Below, in pieces: positions 37,970 through 46,635 of a stretch of 64,000 nt of DNA. Source of the DNA: Verrucosispora sioxanthis (GTDB lineage Bacteria; Actinomycetota; Actinomycetes; Mycobacteriales; Micromonosporaceae); assembly GCF_010560025.1 (NCBI RefSeq), contig NZ_SAIY01000006.1, forward strand, positions 186,001 through 250,000, written 5' to 3'. The translations under genes were made by a program, and so were the position numbers. Every line of letters begins with the position of its first letter. Position 1 is the stretch's first letter. Below the pieces are notes generated by a model. That model ran no database searches, was not told where the DNA came from, and saw nothing but the letters and a program-made list of their open reading frames with translations.

Positions 37970-39202
37970 GTGGACCGACTCACGCGCCGGCTGGGCGTGC
38001 CGGACGCCGTCGTCATCGGTCTCGGGTCGATGCTCGGCGCGGGCATCTTCGTGGTCTTCGCTCCCGCCGCGGCGGCGGCCGGTGGCACCGGCCTGCTTGT
38101 CGCCCTGGCCCTGGCCGGGTTCATCGCGTTCTGCAACGCGACAAGCTCCGCCCGGCTGGCCGCCCGCTATCCCGAGTCCGGCGGCACCTACGTCTACGGT
38201 CGGGAGCGGTTGGACCCGTTCGCCGGGTTTCTCGCCGGCTGGGGTTTCGTGATCGGCAAGACGGCCAGCTGCGCGGCGATGGCACTGACCATCGGGGCGT
38301 ACCTCTGGCCGGGGCAGGCCCGGCTCGTCGCGGTGCTGGCGGTGGTCGCGGTCACGGCGGTGAACCTGCGCGGCATCGGCAAGACCGCCGCCGCCACCCG
38401 GATCCTGGTGGTCCTGGTGCTCGCCGTGCTCGCGCTCGTCGCGGTGGCCGGCGCGACGAGCGTCTCCGTCGACCGGATCGACCAGCCCGGCGGCACCGGC
38501 CGGGGGGTGCTCACCGCCGCTGGGCTGCTCTTCTTCGCCTTCGCCGGGTACGCCCGGATCGCCACCCTCGGCGAGGAGGTACGCGACCCGCAGCGCACCA
38601 TTCCCCGGGCGGTGCCGTTGGCGCTCGGTCTGGTGCTGGTGATCTACCTGGTCCTGGGGGTGGTCGCCGTCGGCGTGCTCGGCGCAGACCGGCTGGCCGC
38701 CTCCGCCGCGCCGCTGGCCGACGTGGTGGGCGCGGCCGGACTGCCCGGCCTGGAGTGGGTGGTCCGGGCCGGCGCGACGATCGCGGTGACCGGGGTGCTG
38801 CTCTCGCTGCTGGCCGGGGTGGGCTGCACCACGCTGGCGATGGCCCGCCACCGGGATCTACCGGCCGGGCTGGCCGCGGTGCATCCCCGGTACCGGGTGC
38901 CGCACCGGGCCGAGCTGGCGGTGGCCGCCGTGGTCATCCTGGTCGTGGTGCTCGGCGACGTGCGCGGGGCGATCGGCTTCTCCGCCTGCACGGTGCTCGT
39001 CTACTACGCCATCACCAACGCCGCCGCGCTGACCCTGGGACGGGAGCCGGAGCGGAAGCTGCCGGTGCAGGCGCTCGCCGTGGCGGGACTTGTCGGCTGC
39101 GTGCTGCTCGCGGTCAACCTGCCGCTGTCCAGCGTGCTCGCCGGTTTCGGCGTGCTGGCCCTCGGTGCCGTCTGGTACGCCCTCCGGTCAGCCCGCCGCT
39201 GA
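37970..39202 (+). CDS. APC family amino acid permease
   Basis: 410 residues, about 12 membrane helices. The unwound first helix VVIGLGSMLGAGIFVVF and the helix-2 region ATSSARLAARYPESGGTYVYGRERL are diagnostic of the amino acid-polyamine-organocation family. The GEEVRDPQRTIPRA loop after helix 6 is also typical. Start GTG 37970. Substrate unknown. Confidence 0.9.
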   Translation: MDRLTRRLGVPDAVVIGLGSMLGAGIFVVFAPAAAAAGGTGLLVALALAGFIAFCNATSSARLAARYPESGGTYVYGRERLDPFAGFLAGWGFVIGKTASCAAMALTIGAYLWPGQARLVAVLAVVAVTAVNLRGIGKTAAATRILVVLVLAVLALVAVAGATSVSVDRIDQPGGTGRGVLTAAGLLFFAFAGYARIATLGEEVRDPQRTIPRAVPLALGLVLVIYLVLGVVAVGVLGADRLAASAAPLADVVGAAGLPGLEWVVRAGATIAVTGVLLSLLAGVGCTTLAMARHRDLPAGLAAVHPRYRVPHRAELAVAAVVILVVVLGDVRGAIGFSACTVLVYYAITNAAALTLGREPERKLPVQALAVAGLVGCVLLAVNLPLSSVLAGFGVLALGAVWYALRSARR

Positions 39203-39207
39203 CCGGG

Positions 39208-40989
39208 TCACTCCGTCGCTTCGCGCGGTACCGGCGCGCCGGACGTAGCGGTGCCGGCTCCGGTGGCGCGACCTCGCGGGGCAACGCGTTCAGGCCGGCC
39301 CGGCGGGCCTACCACGGTCAGCCGGTCACCCGCCACGATCACCATGCGCGGGTCCGGCGACCAGTCCAGGCGCTGGCCGGCGCGGGCGTGCGCGAGCAGG
39401 CGGACGCTGCCGGCCCGGCCGACGGTGGCGAGCGTCCGACCGTCCAGGTCCGAGCCGGCGGCCACCGGAACCTCGGTGACCAGCAACGCGTGCCGGCCCA
39501 CCGGAATGGTGGCGATCACCGCCCGGTCCAGCAGGGCGGCGGCGAACGACGGCGCCGCCAGGTAGGAGACGCTGCGCGAGGTGCCGATGCCGAACGCCCG
39601 CTGCACCCGTTCGGCGAAGTCGCCGTCGAAGAGCCGCAGCACCACCCGGAGCTGGTCGTCGAGGGCACGGGCGTTGAGCGCGGCGCGGAGGTTGGCGCCG
39701 TCATCCGTGGAGACCACCACCAACGCCTGGCAGGTCGCCACCGAGGCGGCCCGCAGCGTCTCCTCCTGCGCCGCGTCGCCCACCACCAGCGGTACGCCGA
39801 GCCGTCGGGCCAGCCCGGCGCCGCGCGCGTCCGCACTCTTGTCGATCGCCACCACCTCGACGCCGAAGTCGTTGAGCTGGGCCATCACCCGGGTGCCGAT
39901 GTTGCCGAGCCCGACCACCACGACGTGCCCGGAGCGCTCGGGCAGGATCCGCCCGGTGTGCAGGGCCAGTCGGGCGTTCACCACCCCGTCGACCACCACC
40001 GCCGTGATCAGCGGGATCAGCGCCAGCCCGGCGAGGTTCAGCACCACCTGCATGACCTGCTCGGCGGCCGACTTGGCGGGGTCCGGATCCTGCCCGGTGA
40101 GGGTGGTGACGAGCGTCAGGTAGAGCGCGTCGCTCCAGCCGACGTGCGCCGCGTTCGCGTAGAGCCCGCCCAGGGCTGCCACCATGGCGAGCAGCACCAG
40201 CACCGCTATCCCGATCTTCCGGGTGGCGAAGCTGCGGACCGCGCGCAGCACCGCCACCGGCCGACGCCGCCGCCGCGCCCGGACCAGCCGCCGCGCGGCC
40301 AGCTCGGTGCCGGCCGGCCGGCCCACCGCCTCGGCGAGCACCACGTCGGCGTCCCGGTCGTCGGCCGGCAGCACCAGATCCTGCTGGGCGTCGCCGGTGT
40401 CGGCCACCCCGCAGACGATCTCGCTGGGGCGTACGTCGTCGCGGCGGGCCACGTAGAGGGTGCGTCCGCCGTGCCGGAAGTGCGTCGGCGCGACCTCGCC
40501 GAGCGCGGCGGCTACGAAGGCCGGTGCGGCCATCGAGGCGTCGGAGAGCACCGCCGAGTCGGGGAAGATCTGTCGTACGCCGTTGGCCAGCCCGGTGTTG
40601 AACATCCGCACCACCAGGCGCAGCCGGGACTCCACCTCCTGCGCGCAGAGCGCGGCGTGCATGTTTCCCACGTCGTCCTGGTGCAGCAGGGCCAGCCCCG
40701 CGGCCTCGGCAAGCCCGGCCCGGCGGAAGGTGACCTCGTCCAGCCGGTCGGCCCGGATCACCTCGATGCCCGGCAGGTCACGGCCGTCCGGCCCGGGAGA
40801 ACGCCGACGCTCCGGCACGATCAGGGTGATCCGTACCCGGCCGGCCTGTGTCTCGCCGGCCAGCAACGTCCGCACCACCCAGTAGGCGAGCGGATCCTGC
40901 CCACAGATCACGTAGTGCGCCCGGGACTCCCCGTTGACCCGCAACCGGCGGCTGGCCCGCAGGGCCCGATCGAGCAGCGGCTCCGCCAT
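39208..40989 (-). CDS. Ion-channel protein with two RCK/TrkA-N domains
   Basis: 593 residues: an N-terminal NAD-binding RCK domain (YVICGQDPLAYWVVRTLL), a membrane part of one TM, a re-entrant pore-like loop and a second TM (IAVLVLLAMVAALGGLYANA ... LYLTLVTTLTGQDPDPAKS ... VVLNLAGLALIPLITAVVVDG), a second RCK domain (VVVVGLGNIGTRVMAQLNDFGVEVVAIDK) and a TrkA-C-like tail. The pore loop lacks the T-V-G-Y-G filter of potassium channels. ATG 40989 or 40998 may be the start. Conducts or gates an unknown ion. Confidence 0.85.
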   Translation of the reverse strand: MAEPLLDRALRASRRLRVNGESRAHYVICGQDPLAYWVVRTLLAGETQAGRVRITLIVPERRRSPGPDGRDLPGIEVIRADRLDEVTFRRAGLAEAAGLALLHQDDVGNMHAALCAQEVESRLRLVVRMFNTGLANGVRQIFPDSAVLSDASMAAPAFVAAALGEVAPTHFRHGGRTLYVARRDDVRPSEIVCGVADTGDAQQDLVLPADDRDADVVLAEAVGRPAGTELAARRLVRARRRRRPVAVLRAVRSFATRKIGIAVLVLLAMVAALGGLYANAAHVGWSDALYLTLVTTLTGQDPDPAKSAAEQVMQVVLNLAGLALIPLITAVVVDGVVNARLALHTGRILPERSGHVVVVGLGNIGTRVMAQLNDFGVEVVAIDKSADARGAGLARRLGVPLVVGDAAQEETLRAASVATCQALVVVSTDDGANLRAALNARALDDQLRVVLRLFDGDFAERVQRAFGIGTSRSVSYLAAPSFAAALLDRAVIATIPVGRHALLVTEVPVAAGSDLDGRTLATVGRAGSVRLLAHARAGQRLDWSPDPRMVIVAGDRLTVVGPPGRPERVAPRGRATGAGTATSGAPVPREATE

Positions 40990-41089
40990 GCCCCGCATGG
41001 TAGTCAGCCGGTCGCAGCCCGCGCAGCCCGTCATGATCGTGGCAGCCGCGACGCGGCATGTCCGGCCCGGCGACGGGTAGGGCAGCTGC

Positions 41090-41572
41090 ATGCAAACCTT
41101 CCTGCCGTACCCGGACTTTCTGGCCAGCGCCCGCGCGCTGGACCAACGACGGCTCGGCAAGCAGCGGGTGGAGGCGATCCAGGTGCTACGCGGGCTGACC
41201 TGGCCGACGTACGGCTGGCGCAACCACCCGGCGGTGAAGATGTGGGCCGGGTACGAGGAGGCGCTGACCCGGTACGGCCTGGACATCTGCTCGGTCTGGT
41301 GCGCGGCCGGCCGGGCCGACACCTGCGCCACCACGTTGACCGTCGACCTGGCCGCCGCGTGCGGCGTCGAGCAGGTCCGCACCCAGCAGGAACTCGCCGT
41401 CGCCGGGGAACTGCCGCCGTGGCTCGGCCGAACCGAGGTGCACCTGAGCCACCGCTCGTCGCTGCTGCGCAAGGATCCGGCGCACTACCGGCCCATCTTC
41501 GGCGACGACGTTCCCGACGACGTGGAGTACGTCTGGCCGACCTCCGACCGCCCCCGCCGCTGCCTGCCCTGA
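41090..41572 (+). CDS. MSMEG_6728-like protein (pyrimidine-dimer glycosylase family)
   Basis: 160 residues beginning MQTFLPYPDFLASARALDQRRLGKQRVEAIQVL and containing WRNHPAVKMWAGYEEAL. This pattern (N-terminal strand, Arg-Leu-Gly-Lys-Gln, W-x-N-H-P) is that of the phage T4 endonuclease V/PF03013-related family found in actinobacteria. A DNA repair role is plausible from homology to T4 denV but untested for this subfamily. Confidence 0.8.
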   Translation: MQTFLPYPDFLASARALDQRRLGKQRVEAIQVLRGLTWPTYGWRNHPAVKMWAGYEEALTRYGLDICSVWCAAGRADTCATTLTVDLAAACGVEQVRTQQELAVAGELPPWLGRTEVHLSHRSSLLRKDPAHYRPIFGDDVPDDVEYVWPTSDRPRRCLP

Positions 41573-41602
41573 CCGGAGGAGCACACTGGGCCGGGAGGTC
41601 AG

Positions 41603-43129
41603 ATGACGCTGTCGCAGTTGGCCGGACGGTTCATCGGCGTACGTCGGCACCGGGTCGACCCCGGCGGGGGTGGCGCCCCCCGCGTGCCGCATCCGGTCAC
41701 CGCGGTGGTCGTCGGCGGCGGCATCGCCGGCATGTCCGCGGCGGTGGTGCTCGCCGAACGCGGCGTCGAGGTGACCGTGCTGGAGGCCGCGCCCACCCTG
41801 GGCGGCCGGCTCGGTGCCTGGCCGGAAACCCTCGCCGACGGGACCGACCAGGTCAACGAGCACGGCTTCCACGCCTTCTTCCGGCAGTACTACAACTGGC
41901 GCAACATCCTGCGCCGGATCGACCCGAGCCTGCGGTTCCTGCGGGCCGTCCCCGGCTATCCGGTGCTCAGCGCGCAGTGGCCGACCGAGGAGTTCGGGCG
42001 GCTGCCCCCCGCGCCACCGGCGAACCTGCTCACGCTGCTCGCCCGCAGCCCCAGCCTGCGCCTGCGCGATCTGCGCGGTATGGATCGGGACTCGGCCCTG
42101 CCCCTGCTGACGTACGACCCGGTACGCACCTACGCCGAGTTCGACCACACCACCGCCGACGACCTGCTCGACTCGCTGCGGCTGCCCGACCGGGCCCGGG
42201 CGATGCTCTTCGAGGTCTTCTCCCACTCGTTCTTCAATCACGAGGCGGAGATGTCGGCCGCCGAGATGATCGCGCAGTTCCACTTCTACCTGCTCGGGAA
42301 TCCGGAAGGACTGGCCTTCGACTGCCCCGACGAGGACTACGCGACGTCGATCTGGAAGCCGTTGACCCGGCACGTCGAGCGGCACGGCGGCCGGATCCGC
42401 ACCGGCGAGCCGGTCACCGGCCTGCACCGCGATCCCGACGGCTGGCAGGTGCACAGCACGCACGATACGTACCGGGCCGGGCACGTCGTGCTCGCCGTCG
42501 ACCCGCCCGCACTCGCCGCCCTGGTCGCGGGCTCGCCATCGCTTGTCGAGCAGGCCCCGGCACTGGCCGCGGCGATGCCCGCGTACGGTCGGCCCGGCCC
42601 GCCGTACGCGGTCGCCCGGTACTGGTGCGACGGAGACGTCGATCCCGATCGGGCGATCTTCAGCGGGGTGTCCCGACAGGCCACGTTGGACTCGGTGACG
42701 CTGTACCACCGGCTGGAGCGCGAGTCCCGCCACTGGGCCGAACGCGCCGGTGGCTCGGTGATCGAGTTGCACGCGTACGCCTGCGAGCCGGACGTGCCCG
42801 CCACCGAGCTGGCCGAGAGGATGCGGGCCGAACTGGCGGTGCTCTGGCCGGAGACGGCCCGCCTGCGGGTACGCGAACTGCGGGCCCGGGTCGAGGCGAA
42901 GGCGCCCGCCTTCACGCCGGGCAGCCACGCCTGGCGTCCGGGGGTCCGCACCGACGCCACCGGCCTCTACCTGGCCGGCGACGGCATCGGCACCGACTTT
43001 CCCAGCGCCCTGATGGAACGGGCGGCGGCCACCGGCATCCTCGCGGCGAACCACATCCTGCGCGCCGAGGGTGGTGCCGCCGAGCCGCTGCACTCGATCC
43101 GGCCGCGTGGTCTGCTCGCCCGACGCTGA
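41603..43129 (+). CDS. CrtU-like carotenoid desaturase/isorenieratene synthase
   Basis: 508 residues: an N-terminal FAD-binding motif VVVGGGIAGMSAAVVLAERG and the CrtU-family block EHGFHAFFRQYYNWRNILRRI, with a C-terminal FAD site LYLAGDGIGTDFPSALMERA. CrtU converts beta-carotene into aromatic isorenieratene by desaturation and methyl migration. No other carotenoid gene is in the window, so the product cannot be confirmed. The ATG at 41603 has GGGAGG six bases before it. Confidence 0.82.
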   Translation: MTLSQLAGRFIGVRRHRVDPGGGGAPRVPHPVTAVVVGGGIAGMSAAVVLAERGVEVTVLEAAPTLGGRLGAWPETLADGTDQVNEHGFHAFFRQYYNWRNILRRIDPSLRFLRAVPGYPVLSAQWPTEEFGRLPPAPPANLLTLLARSPSLRLRDLRGMDRDSALPLLTYDPVRTYAEFDHTTADDLLDSLRLPDRARAMLFEVFSHSFFNHEAEMSAAEMIAQFHFYLLGNPEGLAFDCPDEDYATSIWKPLTRHVERHGGRIRTGEPVTGLHRDPDGWQVHSTHDTYRAGHVVLAVDPPALAALVAGSPSLVEQAPALAAAMPAYGRPGPPYAVARYWCDGDVDPDRAIFSGVSRQATLDSVTLYHRLERESRHWAERAGGSVIELHAYACEPDVPATELAERMRAELAVLWPETARLRVRELRARVEAKAPAFTPGSHAWRPGVRTDATGLYLAGDGIGTDFPSALMERAAATGILAANHILRAEGGAAEPLHSIRPRGLLARR

Positions 43130-43359
43130 CCTCCAGGGACGGCGCTCAGGGCTGACCCGGCCATCGAAATGCGTTGCCGCCTCACCTCGGCCACACCTAC
43201 CGTGATCGCGCAAGGTCAACCGCCGTTGCGGGATACCGCCAGTTCCAGGCCGGCCGGCGGGCACAGGGGGCGGCGTTGCACATCGGCGCCGCGCCCGCCG
43301 GCCCCTCCCCGCTGGCCCGGGCGTCGCCGACCGATCCGGGGCTGGCTCCGGTTGACGGC

Positions 43360-44127
43360 TCAACGTGCGACGGGCGGCGTCCAACCGAATTCCGGTGCAC
43401 GGCGCTCGCGGAAGGCCGCCACGCCCTCCCGGGCCTCGCCACTGGCCCGCACCTGCCCGTGCCACCAGGCCATCCGATCCTCGTCCGCCCGTCCGTCGAC
43501 GATCTCCTTGGCGGCGGCGACGCTGAGCTGCGAGCGCTCGGCGATCACGCCGGTGAGGCTGTCGACCCGGGCGGCCAGGTCGGCGCCGGGCAGCACCTCG
43601 TCGACCAGCCCGATCCGCAGCGCCCGGTCGGCGTCCACCAACTCGCCGGTGAACAGCAGGTACTTCGCCGCCGCCGGGCCGACCAGCCGGGCCAGCCGGT
43701 GGGTGGTGGGCGCCGGGTAGACCAGCCCCAGCCGGGCCGGCGGTACGCCGAAACGGGCGTCGGCCGCGGCTATTCGCAGATCACAGGCGACCGCCAACTG
43801 GCAGCCGCCACCGACACAGGCACCGTGGACGGCGGCCACCGTCGGCTTGGCGAAGGTGGCCAGCCGTTCCTCGGCCACCACCGCGATGCTGCCGTCGCCG
43901 GCGGCCAGCAGCTCGTCCAGGTCGCCAAGATCGGCACCGGCGCAGAAGGTTCCGTCGGCGCCGGTGAGCACCACGACGCGGACCGCCGGGTCGGCCTCCA
44001 GTCCGTCGAGCAGCGTGGGCAGCCGCCGCCACATGGCGGGGGTCATCGCGTTACGCCGGCCCGGATTGCGGATCACCACCGTGGCCACCGCACCCGCGAC
44101 CTCGACCACCAGGTCCGCGTCCGCCAC
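43360..44127 (-). CDS. Enoyl-CoA hydratase/isomerase family protein
   Basis: 255 residues of the crotonase fold. NPGRRNAMTPAMW, the oxyanion-hole segments GTFCAGADLGDL and VHGACVGGGCQLAVACDLRIAA, and ARFGVPPARLGLVYP are all present. The position of the second catalytic Glu holds Pro/Ala-rich sequence, so it may be an isomerase or other crotonase activity rather than a classic hydratase. GTG 44127 is chosen as start from the family N-terminus. The upstream 43130-43359 spacer holds nothing recognised. Confidence 0.88.
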   Translation of the reverse strand: MADADLVVEVAGAVATVVIRNPGRRNAMTPAMWRRLPTLLDGLEADPAVRVVVLTGADGTFCAGADLGDLDELLAAGDGSIAVVAEERLATFAKPTVAAVHGACVGGGCQLAVACDLRIAAADARFGVPPARLGLVYPAPTTHRLARLVGPAAAKYLLFTGELVDADRALRIGLVDEVLPGADLAARVDSLTGVIAERSQLSVAAAKEIVDGRADEDRMAWWHGQVRASGEAREGVAAFRERRAPEFGWTPPVAR

Positions 44128-44333
44128 CGTCCACCATCCCCTCGCCGCACCACGCCGTACGTCACCTGCGGCGACCTTAGCGACGTCCGCTCCGCGCCGG
44201 GCCGGGTGGGCCGCTCCGGTCGACGACCACCGCTGTACGTCTGGGCGCAGCCCGGCATTCACCTCGGGTCCTCCCACGCCACCTAACGTCACCGTGCGCG
44301 CCCGTCGTAGCCAGCACGAGTGAGCAGGTGGTC

Positions 44334-45434
44334 ATGCCATCCACACCCGAGGTCAGCGTGGTCGTCCCCACCTTCGCCCGCCCGGCGTTGGTGAGCCGTG
44401 CGGTACGCAGCGCGCTCGCGCAGACCGTCACCGACATCGAGGTGATCGTCGTGGTCGACGGTCCGGACGAGGACACCGGCAAGGCCCTCGCCGAGATCGG
44501 CGACCCCCGGCTGCGGGTGGTCGAGCTGCCCGGCAAGGGCGGTGCGCCCAACGCCCGCAACACCGGCGTACGCGAGGCGCGTGCCCCCTGGACCGCCCTG
44601 CTCGACGACGACGACGAGTGGCTGCCCACCAAGCTCGCCGCGCAGCTGGAGCTGGCCCGCAGCGCCACGGTCGGCAGCCCGATCATCGCCAGCCGGCTGA
44701 TCAACAAGACGCCCCGGGCGGAGTTCGTGATGCCCCGGCGGCTGCCGGAGCCGGGCGAGCCGATCTGCGAGTACCTGACCCTGCGGCGCGGACTGTTCCA
44801 CGGCGACGGGTTCATCCAGACCTCGACCATCATGGCGCCGACCGAGCTGCTGCGCCGGGTGCCGTTCACCGTCGGGCTGCGCCGGCAGCAGGAACTGGAC
44901 TGGACCGTACGCGCGATGAGCCACCCGGACGTCGACCTGCTGATCGCCGCCGAGCCGCTGGTGCTCTGGCACCAGGACGAGGACCGGCCACGGATCAGCC
45001 TCAGCTCGCCGTGGGAGGCCCAGCTCGAGTGGCTGCGCGGGATCCGACCACTGATCACCCCACGGGCGTACGCGGCGATCACGATGAGCATCATCAGCTC
45101 GATGGCCGCGCCGACCCGCAGCTTCCGGGTCTTCCGGCTGCTGCTCGCCGAGGCGCGCCGGCACGGGCGGCCAGGTCTCGTCGACTACCTGACGTTCCTG
45201 CAGATCTGGCTGCTTCCGCCGCAGCTGCGGCACCGGGTACGCGACCGGATCCTCGGCCGGGGCCGGCGCGGCGGTCCGGCCTCGCCCGGGCGGTCCGCGA
45301 GCACGGAGGCCGATGTCGGCCGGCGAGCGCCAGGTGGCGCGGCGACCGACCCGGCGGGGACGGCCGCCGGCACGTCGACGGGAACGGCCGGCACCGCCGG
45401 GACGGCGGGGATCGGGGCCGATGTCCGGCGATAG
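44334..45434 (+). CDS. Glycosyltransferase family 2
   Basis: 366 residues of GT-A type: VSVVVPTFARPALVSRAVRSAL, DIEVIVVVDGPDEDT, GAPNARNTGVREARAPWTALLDDDDEWL (DxD metal site). The C-terminal 60 residues are a low-complexity Ala/Gly/Thr tail. GGTGG lies just before ATG 44334 (a GTG at 44328 is in frame). It overlaps the next glycosyltransferase by 14 bp, suggesting the two build the same glycan. Confidence 0.9.
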   Translation: MPSTPEVSVVVPTFARPALVSRAVRSALAQTVTDIEVIVVVDGPDEDTGKALAEIGDPRLRVVELPGKGGAPNARNTGVREARAPWTALLDDDDEWLPTKLAAQLELARSATVGSPIIASRLINKTPRAEFVMPRRLPEPGEPICEYLTLRRGLFHGDGFIQTSTIMAPTELLRRVPFTVGLRRQQELDWTVRAMSHPDVDLLIAAEPLVLWHQDEDRPRISLSSPWEAQLEWLRGIRPLITPRAYAAITMSIISSMAAPTRSFRVFRLLLAEARRHGRPGLVDYLTFLQIWLLPPQLRHRVRDRILGRGRRGGPASPGRSASTEADVGRRAPGGAATDPAGTAAGTSTGTAGTAGTAGIGADVRR

Positions 45435-46536
45435 GGTCGCCGTGATCTGGCGCAGCTGCCTGCTACCGGGCTCGGAGACGTTCGTCCGCAACCAGGCCGA
45501 CGCGCTGCCCACCTGGCGTCCGGTCTACCTGGGTGCCGTCCGGGTGGTCTCACCGTTGTCCCGGGACAGCGACGTGGTGCTGTGCCCGGACACGCCGCGT
45601 GGCCGCCGCGAGTGGCTGCGGTTGCGGCTGACCGGCGGGTCGCCCCGGCTGCGGCGGCTGCTGGCCCGGCTACGCCCCGGGGTGGTGCACGCGCACTTCG
45701 GCGGCGACGGCTGGTTGGTCAGCCGGGCCGCCGAACAGCTGGGCATCCCGCTGGTCGTCACCCTGCACGGTCTCGACGTCACCCGGCAGGCGGCGGCACC
45801 CGGTCCGCGCGGCGCTCGGCACCGGCGGAACCTGCGGACCATGTTCGGTCGGGCCGCGCTGATCCTGGCCGTCTCCGGGGCGATCCGGGACCGGGCGGTG
45901 GCGCTGGGAGCGGATCCGGAGAAGATCCGCGTCCATCACACCGGAGTGCCGTTGCCACCGGAGCCGGCCGCCGGGCCGAAGCGGTGGGACGTCGTGTTCG
46001 TCGGCCGGTTCGTCGAGAAGAAAGGCATCGAGGATCTCGTCGAGGCGCTGGGCATGCTGTCCGAACTGCGCCCCCGGGTGCTGCTGGTCGGCACCGGGCC
46101 GCTGCACGAGCGGGTACGCGCCCGGGCCGCACAGTTGGGCGTGGACGCGACGTTTCCCGGCGCGCTGCCGCCGCCCGAGGTGATGCGGCACATCGCCGAG
46201 GCGCGGCTGCTCGCGGCGCCGTCGCGCACCGCGTCGGACGGCGACACCGAGGGCCTGCCCACCACCATCCTGGAGGCGTTCAGTCTCGGTGTGCCGGTCG
46301 TCGCGACCTACCACAGTGGTATCCCCGAGGCGGTCACCCACGAGGCCAACGGCCTGCTCTGCGCGGAAGGCGACCGGCCGGCCCTCGCCGCCAACCTCCG
46401 CCGCCTGCTCACCGACGCGCCGCTGCGCGACCAGCTCGGCAAGGCCGCCCGCCACCGCGCCGAGACCGACTTCGACCTGCACCAGCAGACCCGGCGCCTC
46501 GAATCCCTCTACGACTCCCTCCTCCCCCCACCCTGA
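45421..46536 (+). CDS. Glycosyltransferase family 4
   Basis: 371 residues with the GT-B layout. The C-terminal nucleotide-sugar site shows VVFVGRFVEKKGIEDLVEAL and EGLPTTILEAFSLGVPVVATYHSGIPEAV (E-x7-E). The N-terminal part has VVHAHFGGDGWLVSRAAEQLGIPLVVTLHGLDV. It would add a sugar to a lipid or growing polysaccharide. Translationally coupled to the upstream GT2 gene. Confidence 0.92.
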   Translation: MSGDRVAVIWRSCLLPGSETFVRNQADALPTWRPVYLGAVRVVSPLSRDSDVVLCPDTPRGRREWLRLRLTGGSPRLRRLLARLRPGVVHAHFGGDGWLVSRAAEQLGIPLVVTLHGLDVTRQAAAPGPRGARHRRNLRTMFGRAALILAVSGAIRDRAVALGADPEKIRVHHTGVPLPPEPAAGPKRWDVVFVGRFVEKKGIEDLVEALGMLSELRPRVLLVGTGPLHERVRARAAQLGVDATFPGALPPPEVMRHIAEARLLAAPSRTASDGDTEGLPTTILEAFSLGVPVVATYHSGIPEAVTHEANGLLCAEGDRPALAANLRRLLTDAPLRDQLGKAARHRAETDFDLHQQTRRLESLYDSLLPPP

Positions 46537-46548
46537 CCGAGCCCCGCC

Positions 46549-46616
46549 GATCATGCGGTTGTGGTCGTCTCTTCGCCACGCCCGCCCTGATTTGTCGCTG
46601 CCACAACTGCATGATC
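46549..46616. repeat. 68-nt imperfect inverted repeat element
   Basis: GATCATGCGGTTGTGG (46549-46564) and CCACAACTGCATGATC (46601-46616) pair with a single mismatch around a 36-nt loop, between convergent genes. It could act as a terminator, but the sequence looks like a dispersed palindromic (REP-like) unit. A second 68-nt element with similar geometry lies at 61954. Confidence 0.6.
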
Positions 46617-46635
46617 GCGGAGGCAGGGCCGGCAG

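Noticed and set aside
37381..43155. A 1,924-codon open frame on the + strand
   Set aside because: It crosses seven genes with clear families in other frames; GC-rich codon bias removes stops from shadow frames.
43130..43359. Small gene between crtU and the enoyl-CoA hydratase gene
   Set aside because: Open frames exist but none has a ribosome-binding site or recognisable sequence.
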